Shown here in pieces: positions 20,181 through 31,841 of a stretch of 64,000 nucleotides of DNA. Position numbers and translations under genes: made by a program. Positions within the stretch are counted from its first letter, which is position 1; each line of letters begins with the position of its first letter. This DNA is from Craspedostauros australis (lineage: Eukaryota > Bacillariophyta > Bacillariophyceae > Mastogloiales > Achnanthaceae), in assembly GCA_026770025.1 (NCBI GenBank), contig JAMXDE010000011.1, positions 62,001-126,000 on the forward strand, in the 5' to 3' direction. The notes beneath the pieces are model-generated. The model was not told the origin of the DNA. It ran no database searches and saw nothing but the letters and a program-made list of their open reading frames with translations.

Positions 20181-21986
20181 ATGCGGCATCAACATCTCCG
20201 ATGGTGCGCAGAGAGATGCTCAAGATCGTGGAGGAGCTATGGCACGATGCCGATGGCCAGCTTGCGACGAGCGGTGCCTGATGCGTCGCTGCCACCACAA
20301 AGCACTGCGTCCTTCCTTTCATCCCCAAGACGTTCACATTCGAACTCATATTCATGTTCAGGCTCATACTCACGCAATCGAGCATCGCGAATGAACAACC
20401 AGCTCCGTTGCATGTCGACGGGAATGGATGACCCCGACGTGGAGTACAGCAGGAATGTGGCGCAACGCTTGGCCTTGAACCAGAAGGGCAAACTCAAAGA
20501 AAAGAAGCATGCAAAATCAAGAGGCACTCCTCAAAGCCGCAAGGGCGTGGGCCGGCAGAGCTATCGCTTCGTCGATCGCATCCGCGTGCGAGCAAAGGGA
20601 GGTGACGGTGGCAAGGGTTCCATGTCCATGCTGCGGATATCGCGCAAGCACAAACGCCAGCCGGATGGCGGGCACGGCGGGGACGGAGGCAGCGTCATCA
20701 TCGTGGCGGATGCCAAGCAGCAAAGCTTGCGTTGGACGCTGCCGCATGTCAAGGCGGACGACGGAAAGCACGGCAGCAGCCAGAAGAAGCACGGACGCAA
20801 CGGCAAGAACCTAGTTCTGCGTGTGCCCTGCGGCGTCGTGGTGCGAAGAGTGTTGGATTTTACAGACGGATGGGATGAGGAAACGAAGACTGTGATCGCC
20901 TCGGAGCCAACGGACGAGTTCGAGTTCGACCCCATGGCAGAGCACGATGAGGGCATATCTGATCTTTCAAAGCGCGCAAAACCAAGAGGTTTCGTTGGCA
21001 TGGATGGTCATCACGGTGCTACAGACAGCGATGATGATTCCTCGGATGATACATCCGACTCCAGCGACGAGGAAGATGACGATGACGAGTACGACTCGGA
21101 TGTTGGCGATGCAAGTAACACAAATCGAAATCGCGACAACGATGATGATGACGAGCCTGATGGTTTCTACGATGAAGACGATCTAAGCGACTTCATGCCG
21201 TGGGGCGAACGAGAGCAGGTGGTGGTGGCAGATCTCGACAAGCCAGGATCATTCTGCATCGTCGCCAAGGGTGGGAAAGGAGGCATCGGATCCTCGATCT
21301 TCAGCAGCAGACACGGCCCTCTTCCGCCGCAGCAGCTCATGACCAACAAGGCCTCTCCATCGAGTGGTGAGATGGCCGCACTGGAGCTGGAGCTGAAGAT
21401 GATTGCGGATGTGGGACTCGTGGGATTCCCGAATGCCGGGAAATCAAGTCTCCTGGCAGCCATGAGCCGAGCGACACCGGAGATCGCGCCGTATCCCTTC
21501 ACGACGCTGCATCCCTTGGTTGGGTACATCGAATACAGAGACGGCTTCCGTGTTTGTGCTGCCGACGTGCCTGGGCTCATCGCCGGAGCATCCGAAGGCA
21601 GAGGGAAAGGCCATGACTTCCTGCGACATTTAGAACGCACGAAGGCTCTGCTGTACATCGTCGATGCTGCGGGCGTCGATGGTCGAAGCCCAACCGGCGA
21701 TTTGCAAATCCTCACGAACGAGCTAACCGCATACGCGGACGGAGACATGATGAAACGGCCAGCATTGCTCGTTGCCAACAAAATGGATCTGCTGACGGAA
21801 GCGCAGCAGCAGAAGGTTCTGCGTGAACTGCACGCGATCGCTGCGGACATGGGCATTCGGTTGGAAAACGAAGTGATGGGCATCAGCGCCGGCGTCACAG
21901 GACAAGGGCTTGGCGGATTATCGAAACGTATCCGAAACATCGTGACCAAGGCAGAAGCGATGGCCGTCACAGAAGACGCCAGCTGA
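20181..21986 (+). CDS. Obg-family GTPase, organellar (MTG2-like)
   Basis: The 601-residue intronless product is an Obg GTPase, a factor for assembly of the large ribosomal subunit. The glycine-rich Obg fold starts near residue 130 (RAKGGDGGKGS, then GGHGGDGGSVIIVAD) and resumes before the G domain as AKGGKGGIGS. The G domain has GFPNAGKSS (about 414), DVPG (about 462) and NKMD (about 533), with a closing ISA motif. The N-terminus is rich in Arg and Ser and poor in acidic residues, which fits mitochondrial import; there is no signal peptide of the plastid type. The oddity is an Asp/Glu/Ser insertion at about residues 275-335 that splits the Obg fold. The C-terminal extension of bacterial Obg is absent. 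Confidence 0.93.
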   Translation: MRHQHLRWCAERCSRSWRSYGTMPMASLRRAVPDASLPPQSTASFLSSPRRSHSNSYSCSGSYSRNRASRMNNQLRCMSTGMDDPDVEYSRNVAQRLALNQKGKLKEKKHAKSRGTPQSRKGVGRQSYRFVDRIRVRAKGGDGGKGSMSMLRISRKHKRQPDGGHGGDGGSVIIVADAKQQSLRWTLPHVKADDGKHGSSQKKHGRNGKNLVLRVPCGVVVRRVLDFTDGWDEETKTVIASEPTDEFEFDPMAEHDEGISDLSKRAKPRGFVGMDGHHGATDSDDDSSDDTSDSSDEEDDDDEYDSDVGDASNTNRNRDNDDDDEPDGFYDEDDLSDFMPWGEREQVVVADLDKPGSFCIVAKGGKGGIGSSIFSSRHGPLPPQQLMTNKASPSSGEMAALELELKMIADVGLVGFPNAGKSSLLAAMSRATPEIAPYPFTTLHPLVGYIEYRDGFRVCAADVPGLIAGASEGRGKGHDFLRHLERTKALLYIVDAAGVDGRSPTGDLQILTNELTAYADGDMMKRPALLVANKMDLLTEAQQQKVLRELHAIAADMGIRLENEVMGISAGVTGQGLGGLSKRIRNIVTKAEAMAVTEDAS

Positions 21987-22155
21987 CCATGACGAAGGCT
22001 GTGCGCCGTTGTGCCGGTTCAACATGGGATAAGTCGACAAAATCCGTTCACTCGTATAATGGCATACTCAACAGATTTTCAATTTACATGCTTCTTGCAT
22101 GCCGTTACAGTACCTCCGGAAAGCACAGCACGAGCGTTGCTGTTTTGCCATCCAT

Positions 22156-25100
22156 CTACTCGAATTCCATGCTAACGTTTGCATCCGCTGTTGATGCCTC
22201 CGTTGGGGCGATCGGTCTCAAAACCAGGCGCTGATTTCGCCCATCGATGCCACACAGGATGCTGTTTAGGGGAACGCTGCCTTGCGTCAAAGTCGAGAAT
22301 GATCCGATCAAAATCAGCTTGCTCTTCGCTCTCGTCAGTGCCACGTTCAGACGCCGAATATCCTGGAGCAACCGGCCAGCATTGCCAGATGTATTGCTGC
22401 GAACGAATGAGATCAGAATTGCATCTTTGTCTCGTCCCTGGTACCGATCGATCGTGCTGAATTCCAACCCGTCTTCGATCCATTTCTTGGTCTCTGGCAG
22501 ACTCCGAAGAAGCTCCAGCTGCGAATACATGCATCAAAGAAACAGGACGGACAGGCAATCAAGTGAGATGTCGATTTTTTTCTTCTTCTTTCCACAAATG
22601 CAGATCATCATCCCCACACATGCCGAACACTTCCAATGGAGATACACGAGCGTCCATGGTACCCGTTTGGCACCATACAAACAAAGCACTGATTCCACTA
22701 TCAGCATCTTGGTACGAGCACAAGTGGTGACCAAGTCAACCAGCGAACCACAAAAGAGAGCTCAACACACCTGTGCCCGGAATGGAGACATCACACCGAT
22801 CTTTGATTTCGGCAACCCGCATGCCATCAAACCGCGCAGTACGCTCCGCACGATGATGTGCTCTGCTTCGTTCGTCGTGCCTCCACCGTACCCGCTCGTC
22901 CTGCCTTCCAATCCACAAAATCCGAAGCTCTTGTTGCCTTTCCCGCCAGCAGCCATTCGCGTCGTGATCAGATCAGTGTCCAGAAACATCACGTTATGAA
23001 CAGGATCCAACACCTCCCGCAACCAAGAGCCAGAGCCTGGAGTTGTGAATGCCTGCAGCGCGTGCGGATAATGCTGCAGCTCGAGCCGGCGATTGGCGAT
23101 AGCAGGCGTCCCGCATTTCATCTTGCCAGCGTAGACAGCGTCGCTGCTGAGTTTGCAGATATCCTTGGCCATTCGGTACTGCAAGGTCAGCGGGACCACA
23201 GATGATGGATGAATATCTGCAAGCGTTGACATCAGCGACTCGCCGTAACCTGCAACAATCAAAAGAATGTACGTGTGTGTTTGTGTGTGTGGTGGACGAA
23301 ACAAAAAGCAACAGTATCAGTATCGGTGAGAGGCGCGGAGCAAAGCGATGGACACAGCGACGTAATGTTACGTATGGTCATCACAGCTCGGCAAAAGCAA
23401 CTACAACTCATTTACAACCGCACTCGCGCTGACGCTCGCACTTACCGAGCTGTTCTGCGACATCACTGACCACCAGAGGCGGCAGCTGTAGATGGTCACC
23501 AACCAGTACGAATGAGTCCGCCATCATCAGGGCTCCCAATATCGCCGGCTGGCTGATTTGCCCCGCTTCATCGACAATCACGACATCGAAGCTTTGACCG
23601 CGCAACAGTGCTGACTTTGGCACAGACAAGGCCGTGCAGCACACCACTCTCGCAGCCGATATCACCTTTTGCAGCATGGATGCAGATGGCGGGTGCTTGT
23701 CCGCATTCGCGTTGACCGGATCGTTCGATTCCAGTTTGGCCGCAAGTTCGCGAGCCAGGACTGGCCGTACATCTTCATGACAAGCAGACTCCTTCCCCAC
23801 TCGAACGAGCGGTGGTACACCGGTCGAGGCGCAGGGTTCCATTAACCCATCGTTGATGAGCTTCAACGCGACGTTATCGACAGCGTTGTGCGTGTACGAT
23901 GTTACCAGAACACGGAGTCCCCGGGCCACAAGCAGCCTCGTGATGAATGTGAGGGCAGATGTCTTGCCTGTTCCTGGAAACCCTTGGATCAGTGCATAAT
24001 CTTGAGCAGCGACGACCTGCCGAGTGCGATCAAAAGTGCACACCAGCAGTGATTCAATGAATGAATGAATGAATGAATAAGGACATACGTGAATGAGTGA
24101 GCCAATCAGCCAATCGGTCAACCAACCAACCGTACCAGCGAACAGAGAATTGAAAGGAGAAGTGGGTCCACAGGCCTACCCAAAGTTGACGTGTCTGTAC
24201 CAGTAGAGTACTCTTCCAACATTGCCGTCACGCAACCATCAAAAGCCAAGCGCACAGTTCAGCATCAAGTATGAGCATCGAGTTACGGAACACCCACGCG
24301 ATGCTGGCAAAATTGCTACTCACCTTGTTGACGGCTGCCGTTTGGTCTCGGTTGAGCTCCGTGAACTCAAACAGCAAGGATTCGAAGTCGCAACCTGGCA
24401 CAACTCCGACAGATCTGCTCGCGCTGAAGAGCGTCCCCGCGTCCACTTCGCGAAATGCTGGTGGGACGAGGTCGACGACCAACTTGCGAAGCTTTTGGAA
24501 ACGGAGCTGGCGGATCTTCAAGTCGTCGCCTTCGACGACGTCGATGGTGAAGAAATTGATCAAATTTTGCCGTAGCGTGCCAAGGCCAGTCGATGCGTTG
24601 TCTTTGTCCAGACGGAATGGCAAATGCGATGGTTGGAATGATGGTGGTGGCAGTTTTTGACCATGCGCTGCGTGTGCGTCTGCATCTGCGTCTGTGCTCT
24701 TTTTGAAACCTGCCACGAGGTTGCGAAGGCGGGTGAGGTCTTCCTTGGATCCATTAACGAGGATCTTGTCCTTGGAGCATTCGCTCACGATGCCTCGGAC
24801 CACGAAGAGCATCCGTCGAAAGTTGGTCTTTCTGCGCGTGCGCTGATTCCCAACGTGGCGGGTGGGGCTGTCGTTCTTGCCGCCACGTGCATCAACATCA
24901 AGCACATGGATGGTTTCGTCGAAAATCGTGGAATCGGTGCTGACAATCACGCAGCTACCTTTCGAGATCGTGTTGGCCTTGTCGCCTTCAGTTCCAGAGG
25001 GCCGCTGCCGCTTGAAGATGATGGAAAAGCTTGTCCTGGCCCTGTTGGTCGGCTTGCCACCTTCAAAGCGGAGATTCGAAATGCATTCATCCGTCTCGTG

Positions 25101-28100
25101 CTCTCGGCGTTGAGCGTCCAGCAACCACGAGGTCGCTGGGCTTGCTGCCGTTGCATCATGTTCCAAATCGATCAGTCGATTCCACTTGCGGAAATAGCGG
25201 AAATCATTCGGCGAAAGATGCCCTGTGAGCTTGCTCAGCAACTCCCCATGCGTCTGCGCGACGCTGCCAGCGTGTCCATGAGAAGCTTCCGCATCCATTG
25301 CTGACGCGGCAAACATCATACATTCGCGATTGGCGTAGCACCGAGTGCAGGTGTTGGGAGTTGCCAACACCGCAGGCAGCACAGCCGTTTCCTCGGGTGT
25401 CACGGATACACTGATTGCGAAAGAGTTGTGGATGGTGCCATGTTTGAATCATAGGTGTCGTATGTAGATGTGATGAAAACGATGATGATGATGATGATGA
25501 TGAAGGACGATAGATGAGTACACTCACACGATTAATTGGGGTTCATGTACGACGCTTGGACACACACGGTTGCGTGCGCCTGCACGTGTGCGAGTATGTA
25601 TCGCAAGCCTGCGAAATACAGAAACACATCAAGACTGGATCAGCAAGCAACTGCAATAGAAAGGAACAAGCAGCGTGACGGAGACGGACCATTTGTGAAA
25701 ATCGTGCTCGCCCTCTTCCATTTCGTACGACAGTTTCAGCCCCTTCGGCCGCGACGCTCGCTTGAGTTCGCTGGCAACGACATTCCGCTGCCCAATCAAG
25801 CTCATCACTTGATTCAGGTGGGGCGATGCATGCGCTGACTTGATGCCCTTGTGGTTGAGATAGAGCAGGAACCCGCCGTTGGATGCGTGGCTCGCTTTGG
25901 ATGCAGTTGATCCATGTCGGGGTGATGAAACGTCGCTGTCGTCGCCAACCCCATGTCTAGATTGCAGCATCAATGTGTACAGGCCAAGCTGCGCCATGTG
26001 CGACAGCTGCGTGTTCTGGTTGTACCCAGTTTTCAATTCCAGCACCATCAACTTCTTCGTTGTTGCGCTTTCGTTGGGCTGAGCAAAGAGGCTGTCTGAA
26101 GCCGAGCTTGTGCTGTGGCCTTCTGGCTTGATGTTGGCATCAACGATCACATCCATGTTTCCCTTCAACCCGAGCTCTGATGATATCAAGGGGTCTTCGA
26201 TGGAGACGATGGAATTGATCAATACGCGAACGCTCGCTTGGTAGTTATGGCCCTCCAACAGCGCGTAGGCATCCGTAGGCCGGTCCGCTTGCCCGTTCGC
26301 CATGTACATGTTCATGAAGGATCTAGCTTGTGGCAAGGTGTCAAGGACACCGCTCAGAGCTTCACGGTCCGTCATGCCGCAACCGACGATGTTTTCAGCA
26401 TTCTCGCGAACAATGGCGTGGGCAATCGCCCGTGCGGTTTCGAATGAGAGATTTGGACGCATCAAGCACTTCCCGAAGAAGTCGTGGCGCATCGTTCCGA
26501 GCAAGGCTGGCGACGAGGTCATGCCGGCTGACCCCAGCCTTGACTTCACGACGGCGCGTCTCGTGCAGCCGCTGCTGCCAAGAGTATCGCTGACAATGGT
26601 TGCGGTCATGAGAGAATCGGGATGCATGACAAGCACCAAGTCGTCGATGTCGCTGCCATCTGCAGGGTGAGTGTCCAAAATGATCGGCAGCGCTGCTGGG
26701 TCTGTGCGGTAATTGCCTGACAAGGAGCAGATGTGGACGGTGTCGCCTGCCTCGACGATTGTGTGATACCACTCCCCGCGAAGAAATACTTTGCCGCATT
26801 TCGCATGAGCGAGCGTGGTGGCCGACGAGATGCCGGAGCCGTGCTTCTCATCACTGTGAGCACCGTTGCCTTTTGCATCCGCCACGACCTTAACGCGGGC
26901 GTCTCTGTGAATCTGCTTCTCTTCGATCTCCTCCTGACGCATTCGGTCCGTCCATGCAGCCAGGGCCAAGGTCTTCACGAAGAACTGCGTGTCAGATTCA
27001 ACTTCGACGACCTTGTACCGAGAGAAGCACGGGTACTCGCTGCTTCGTTCAAAACAATGCTCCTGTCTCACATTGTGAACTTGCGATGGTAGGTTCGCTG
27101 CTGTCACTTGATCCTCCATCAGATCTATGGGATTTTGTGCATCTTGACCGTCGCCTTGCGTCATTGCCGTGTTGATCTGCTCATCGACCGCCTCGAAATC
27201 GATGTCCGGAAAGTCACCGAATTCATCATCGCCAAATTCGTCATCATCATCGTCTCCGCCGGGGTCTTTGTTGTTGCTGTTGTTGTTGTTGGCGGTGTTG
27301 CTGGTGATGGTCATGCTGGGGTTGATCTCAGGTGGATTGTGAGCTGATCGATGATTTGAAGTACCGGTGGAAACCTGCGCGACTTCTCTGTTGCCCTCAT
27401 CGGAACGTGCATGGTTCGGATGGGCAATTGATGCAGCGGATGCGATGGGTGAACGATCAGTTGCAGCGAGAGTGGAAGAGGAGGAGGTTACGAGCGGGGT
27501 TGGTGGTTGGAAGCGTTGTCGCTTTTTGTCACCATCTGCTTGGTCCGAGGGGGCTTGCTTGTTCTTGGTTTGCGCAACTGTTTGTGCTGATGCCGCAACC
27601 AGATTATCGATCGCAACGATGTCAGCGTCACCGAAATCGAATTCATCAAATTCATCATCGAACTCATCTTGTTCCTCCTTGCTTTCTCCTTCTTCATCTT
27701 TGATGCGAATCGCTTCTTTTGTTGGTTCGGCCGCCGGCTGTTGCGCGCGACGGGCAGCGCTACCGCTGTTGGTCGGGGCTGTTCCTGCGCGACTGCTCTC
27801 ACCGTCCACTTTGTTGGCTTTCTTTTCATTGCACGCTGTCGTGGTGCGGTGGACATGATTGCCATCTCGCCCTTCGGCCAATTCGCGATTGATCAGAGCA
27901 GAACTGCATCGTCTTGTTTCGTTTCGTTCGAGCGCTGCGAGAAGAAGCTCTTCTTGTGATGGCGTTGGCGACATCGCTCCGCCGCCGCCCCGCAGGGAGA
28001 ATGGAGAACCTGTTACGGCTGACTGGCTCGATAAGGGCTGGTTTTGGCTCTGGTTGAGCGTGGCCTGCATGATGGTCCTTTGGCTTGGTGGGTTGATGGC

Positions 28101-29618
28101 TGGCGGTAGATTCCGGATCGCCTCCTCCATCGATAGAGGCTCCTGTTTCGGCATTAGCATCCTGGAACCTGAATGTGTATGTGTATGTCCAGTGCTTTGA
28201 TCCACTGTAGCCCTGCGGGCACGAAAGTTCGGATTCGATGCATCGTCGCCCAAGGTAGTGGGAGCATTGGGAGTAGCGTTTGGATTGGTTTGTATACTGG
28301 TGTTTGTATTGGCGTTGGTAACAGCAGAAGTAGAAGCAGTAGTGGATGTTGTTGTATTGGCGAGACTATCAGTGCTGGAAGGCAGCGGAGGAACAGACGG
28401 CTGACATGTTACAGAGGGACGCAACGAAGTGACAGGCGACGGATCGTTGCTCTTGCGACTTGGCCTTGCGGAAGTGGAGGAGGTGTCTTCGTTGGTCGAA
28501 TCCACGTCGTGGTCAGGACGAGTCATGTCCTGCTGCGTCATCTCTTCTTGCTTGATGGATGTTGTCTTGGGTTGGTGATCCTTGCTGTTGGTCGTGATGA
28601 TTTCATCTGCCAAATGCGCAAAGACATCTCCATCGTCAGACGGAGGCGGGGGTTGAGCGGCGTTTATTGACGATGAGGATGCTGCTGCTTCCTTGCCTGC
28701 ACTTTGAGCGCCAGCATCGCCACCGTTGGAGTCGTGGCGTGCATGAGCATCGATGGAGGTGAGCGTGAAGATCGAAGCTGGGGCGCCGCCAGTCACGTCG
28801 TCCCCCTCCTGTTGCTGCCGCTGCTGATGCTCGAGAGTCATGTGGATAGCACCCGGCGCGGCACTAGCGATAGACGCATCTGCCAGGCCGGTTCGCTTCC
28901 ACCACGAGGCTGCGGCGCGGCCGGTGGACCGCCTTGACTGACGGGACGTGACGTAAGAGCCGTCGAGATGGCGTTTGCGTTGCGGTGTGGTGTTGGGAGT
29001 GCTTTGCTGGGTGCTCGTGTTGTCAGGGAATTCATCGTGTCCACCATGAACGTGTTTTCTCGTATCGTCGACGTGATTTTGTCCGTGCTTGTTTGTGGCA
29101 ACTGGTGTGGTTTTCTCGGAGGCATCTTTTGGCGTTGCGGAGTCCTGCGACCGTCCTTCGTGTGCGGTTGTCGCTGCGGCTGTGGCTGCAAGTGCGGATG
29201 TCAGCGTGGTCGTGGACGTGGAGGACTTGTGTGCTGGTCTTGATCCGTTGCCGTCTCTTTGCTTCCCACCTTGTCGCTTGCTGCGTTGAGGATGGCTGGA
29301 GAACTCAAGGGCGAACGACCCATCAAGGCTGCGTTGAATGCCTCCCAAGTTCGATGTTGAGGAGGATGAGGAGGATGATGCAAGCAGCAAATGCGCTGGG
29401 TCGTCGCTGGAACCATTGGAGTTCCTCTTTGCCCTGGCGGCCTTCGCAGCAGCAGCAGCAGCTGTTGCTGAAGATGGAGTGGAGACTGTGGTTGGTTCAT
29501 CGCTGCAGGTGCTGTTGCAGGGCGACATCCCACCCAGCTCTTCCATCCTCCTCCTCCATCGTTCATCGTGTCGAGGCTGGGCCTCCCAAACAATGGAGTC
29601 GTCTTGTGTCAGTTCCAT
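22156..29618 (-). CDS. DNA2: DNA2-like replication nuclease-helicase, five exons
   Basis: This is a DNA2 protein of about 2,142 residues: a RecB-like nuclease with an Fe-S cluster fused to an SF1B helicase, used for Okazaki flap removal and resection. Exons are 29618-25690, 25410-24324, 24016-23446, 23249-22771 and 22518-22156, and all phases close. Nuclease motifs are [11 protein letters not shown] (about 1045), [11 protein letters not shown] and LELKTGYN (about 1195). The cluster cysteines continue as [10 protein letters not shown] (about 1330) in exon 2. Helicase motifs are GFPGTGKT (about 1686), [24 protein letters not shown] and [11 protein letters not shown] (about 2100). The start ATG opens MELTQDDS; the frame is open 200 codons further without conservation. 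The first about 900 residues are low-complexity Ser/Thr/Asp-rich sequence, far longer than in animals or yeast. The exon 1 donor (TG|GTCCGT) is weak; the other four are standard. Confidence 0.93.
24056..24080. repeat. AATG microsatellite in DNA2 intron 2
   Basis: About six ATGA units lie just inside the 307-bp intron 24017-24323 and do not affect the coding frame. Confidence 0.9.
25481..25502. repeat. GAT microsatellite in DNA2 intron 1
   Basis: Seven GAT units lie within the 279-bp intron 25411-25689. Length variation here would leave the protein unchanged. Confidence 0.9.
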
Positions 29619-30313
29619 GATGGCGGCAACTCTGGTGTGCGCTGCAATGACTGTGCCAGTCAGTTGGTGGTGTGTGGAGCCCTCTTTCTCTCGTGTTGCG
29701 AGGCAATCGATTGGAGGCGAGTGATCGCACAAGTTGAGGGTCGGTACGTTGTCACGTGGTGGAAGTGTTCCTGTGACGCCTTTTGTTGTTGCTGCCTGTA
29801 TCTGTTGTTCCTGTGGATGGTGCTGATGCTTTTGCTGTTCCGCGTGTTCCTGTTTCTCGCTCCAATAGTTGCTGCCACTGTTGCCAGCATCCTCGGACCC
29901 GCGATTGCACCAACGCACGAACACAGCCAGCTGTTGGGATGTTGGCGTGAAGTGTTGCTGGGTTCCAGACCCTTCCCCTTTTCCGAGTACGACGACATGT
30001 GGTATTGTTTGGTGCGAATTGGGAAACTCGTGGCTCTGCCGCAGTTGTGTACACACGCATTTGTGCGTTTGTTGCTCTCTTTGTGTCGAGGGCTGCAACG
30101 ACAATGATGGAGGGAAAAAAACGAAACGAATTTGAATCTGCCAACAATTCCGCACTTCTGTGCGATGATAGTCGTAGACTTTGCAGTCAACGTAGACAAG
30201 AGCTGTTCCACTTCTCAAAAGACGTGCTCTCCTCGTATTACATGTATTGTATTATATAATAAGTTGGTACAACAACAGTTGTTCCCCTCTACATACTCGA
30301 ATTTTTCGTGTGA
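29619..30313. promoter_or_regulatory. DNA2 upstream region and protease 3' end
   Basis: This 695-bp stretch lies between the DNA2 start and the stop of the next minus-strand gene. The first 600 bp are open in the DNA2 frame but rich in His/Gln low complexity without family similarity, so I treat them as leader and promoter. No RNA gene was recognised. Confidence 0.5.
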
Positions 30314-31303
30314 TTATGATGCCTTCTCCCGCTCCAATTCGCGACTTGCGATGACGGCAAAGATGAAGTAATCCGCGACCGTGTGGACGACGATCGGCAT
30401 CAGCAAACCGCTGTCGTAGTACATGTGCAGCCACCCAAGCAGCAATCCATACACGAACGTCAGCGTCACCCCCGTCCACCCGCTTGGGACTCCGTGGTAG
30501 TGTGCCAATCCAAACGTGGCTGCCTGTGCAATGTTGGCACCGTGCTTCACAACCGTATCGCTGTATCTCGCATGCCTCAATGCGCTGCGGAACTCCTCCA
30601 TCCAGACGTATCTGGCTTCCAGCTCCTCGCAGAGAGCATTGAGAAAGGCAAGAGCAAGAATCATGACATGCCTCCGCACGAACGGCCAATGCGATGATAC
30701 CAGTTCCGCGAACGAACGATCGGCGCCAACTCCTGCGTTGCCCCGTTGCTTCTTGTTCTTGTCGGTCTTTGTCGCGTCGGAGAGATCTTGCACGCCACGA
30801 TGATCCCCGCGGCTGTCGAGAATCTTGGACCATCCGAAGAGGACGAGGTTCACCAGTCCACAAAAGACGACGACCACAATCCACTCCTTCCACGTCGGTT
30901 GCCGTCCCATCTTCAAAGTGGGCCATTCCTCATGCACCATCCGCCACAAGATGACGGCGCCAAAGACCTGAATGAGCTTGGCGCAAGCACCGCCCAAGGG
31001 GCCACCATTCACCAGCGGCTGCGGTGGCTTCCTCCCCGTACATGCTTGGAAGGCAGACGGCCATTGGCACAGGATGTAGGTCGTTATCTCCCAGTACGGA
31101 GTGATGGTGCTGCCTGTGTACGAGTAGATTGGTGGAATACAGCGGACCAGCCACCATGTTCCCACTGCCAGCATCACTTCAGCGGCAACGCGGTTCTTGC
31201 TTCCCCTCGGCTTGATCCCATCCGCTGCATTCCACAGCGCAGCGATGGAAATCGGGATGATGGCCTGCATCTCCATCGTCGTGCTCGTTTCATTGTGTGA
31301 CAT
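30314..31303 (-). CDS. CPBP (CAAX protease / Abi) family membrane protein
   Basis: The 329-residue multi-pass membrane protein has the three glutamate/histidine motifs of the CPBP intramembrane protease family: EELEAR (EExxxR), FGLAHYHG (FxxxH) and VVHTVADYF (HxxxD/N). These place the catalytic Glu and His residues within the last four helices. Related proteins trim prenylated CAAX proteins (RCE1) or, in plants and cyanobacteria, act in plastid membranes. No clear plastid signal is present here, so the compartment is open. The start is ATG 31303 (MSHNETST); the frame extends seven codons further only via GTG. It is divergent from ESF1 across a 538-bp gap. Confidence 0.85.
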   Translation of the reverse strand: MSHNETSTTMEMQAIIPISIAALWNAADGIKPRGSKNRVAAEVMLAVGTWWLVRCIPPIYSYTGSTITPYWEITTYILCQWPSAFQACTGRKPPQPLVNGGPLGGACAKLIQVFGAVILWRMVHEEWPTLKMGRQPTWKEWIVVVVFCGLVNLVLFGWSKILDSRGDHRGVQDLSDATKTDKNKKQRGNAGVGADRSFAELVSSHWPFVRRHVMILALAFLNALCEELEARYVWMEEFRSALRHARYSDTVVKHGANIAQAATFGLAHYHGVPSGWTGVTLTFVYGLLLGWLHMYYDSGLLMPIVVHTVADYFIFAVIASRELEREKAS

Positions 31304-31841
31304 GAACAAGACAGACCACAACACTCGCGCTCAGCGTGTTTGTGCGAGTTCGCCCCGTGCGATGACGACAACACGTTTTTTGGCGGGAGTTCTGTTTCTT
31401 CGATCTTCCATTTCCAGTCGTGCAGCTGGTATTCGAATGGGTCGTATTGAAACAATTCTTGTGAACCACTGTGGTCACATCAGTCGACTACACTCGTTCT
31501 TCACGTTTTGCTTTGAGTCGTCCATAACGTCTGTCCATTGTTAGGTCAGCGCCAAAACCATCGAAAAATGATGTGTTGTCGTGTGCGAACAACAGAGTGT
31601 TGCCAAGAATGCAAACCAGACCACACCACACCATGCCTTCCCGAAGTGCTGTTCTGCGAACGACCACTATCTCCGCCATCATCTCCATCTGATCTATACC
31701 AAGCATCTAACCGTGCACGCCCACCATACCATACTGTACCACACCATACATTTCTTGCAGGAAGAAAGGGTTGAGCTGCAGTTGTCGTACCCCAGAACGC
31801 GAGTACTCTTACTCTGACATCAACCAGGAGTACAAGTCACA
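31304..31841. promoter_or_regulatory. Divergent promoter region, CPBP protease / ESF1
   Basis: The two flanking genes are head to head, so this 538-bp gap must serve both. Near 31715-31755 it has repeated CATACCATAC/CACCATAC-like motifs. No coding frame was recognised. Confidence 0.5.

Noticed and set aside
29619-30218. 200-codon in-frame extension upstream of the DNA2 ATG
   Set aside because: It begins without an ATG at the far end, is His/Gln low complexity with no conservation, and the first convincing start is 29618.
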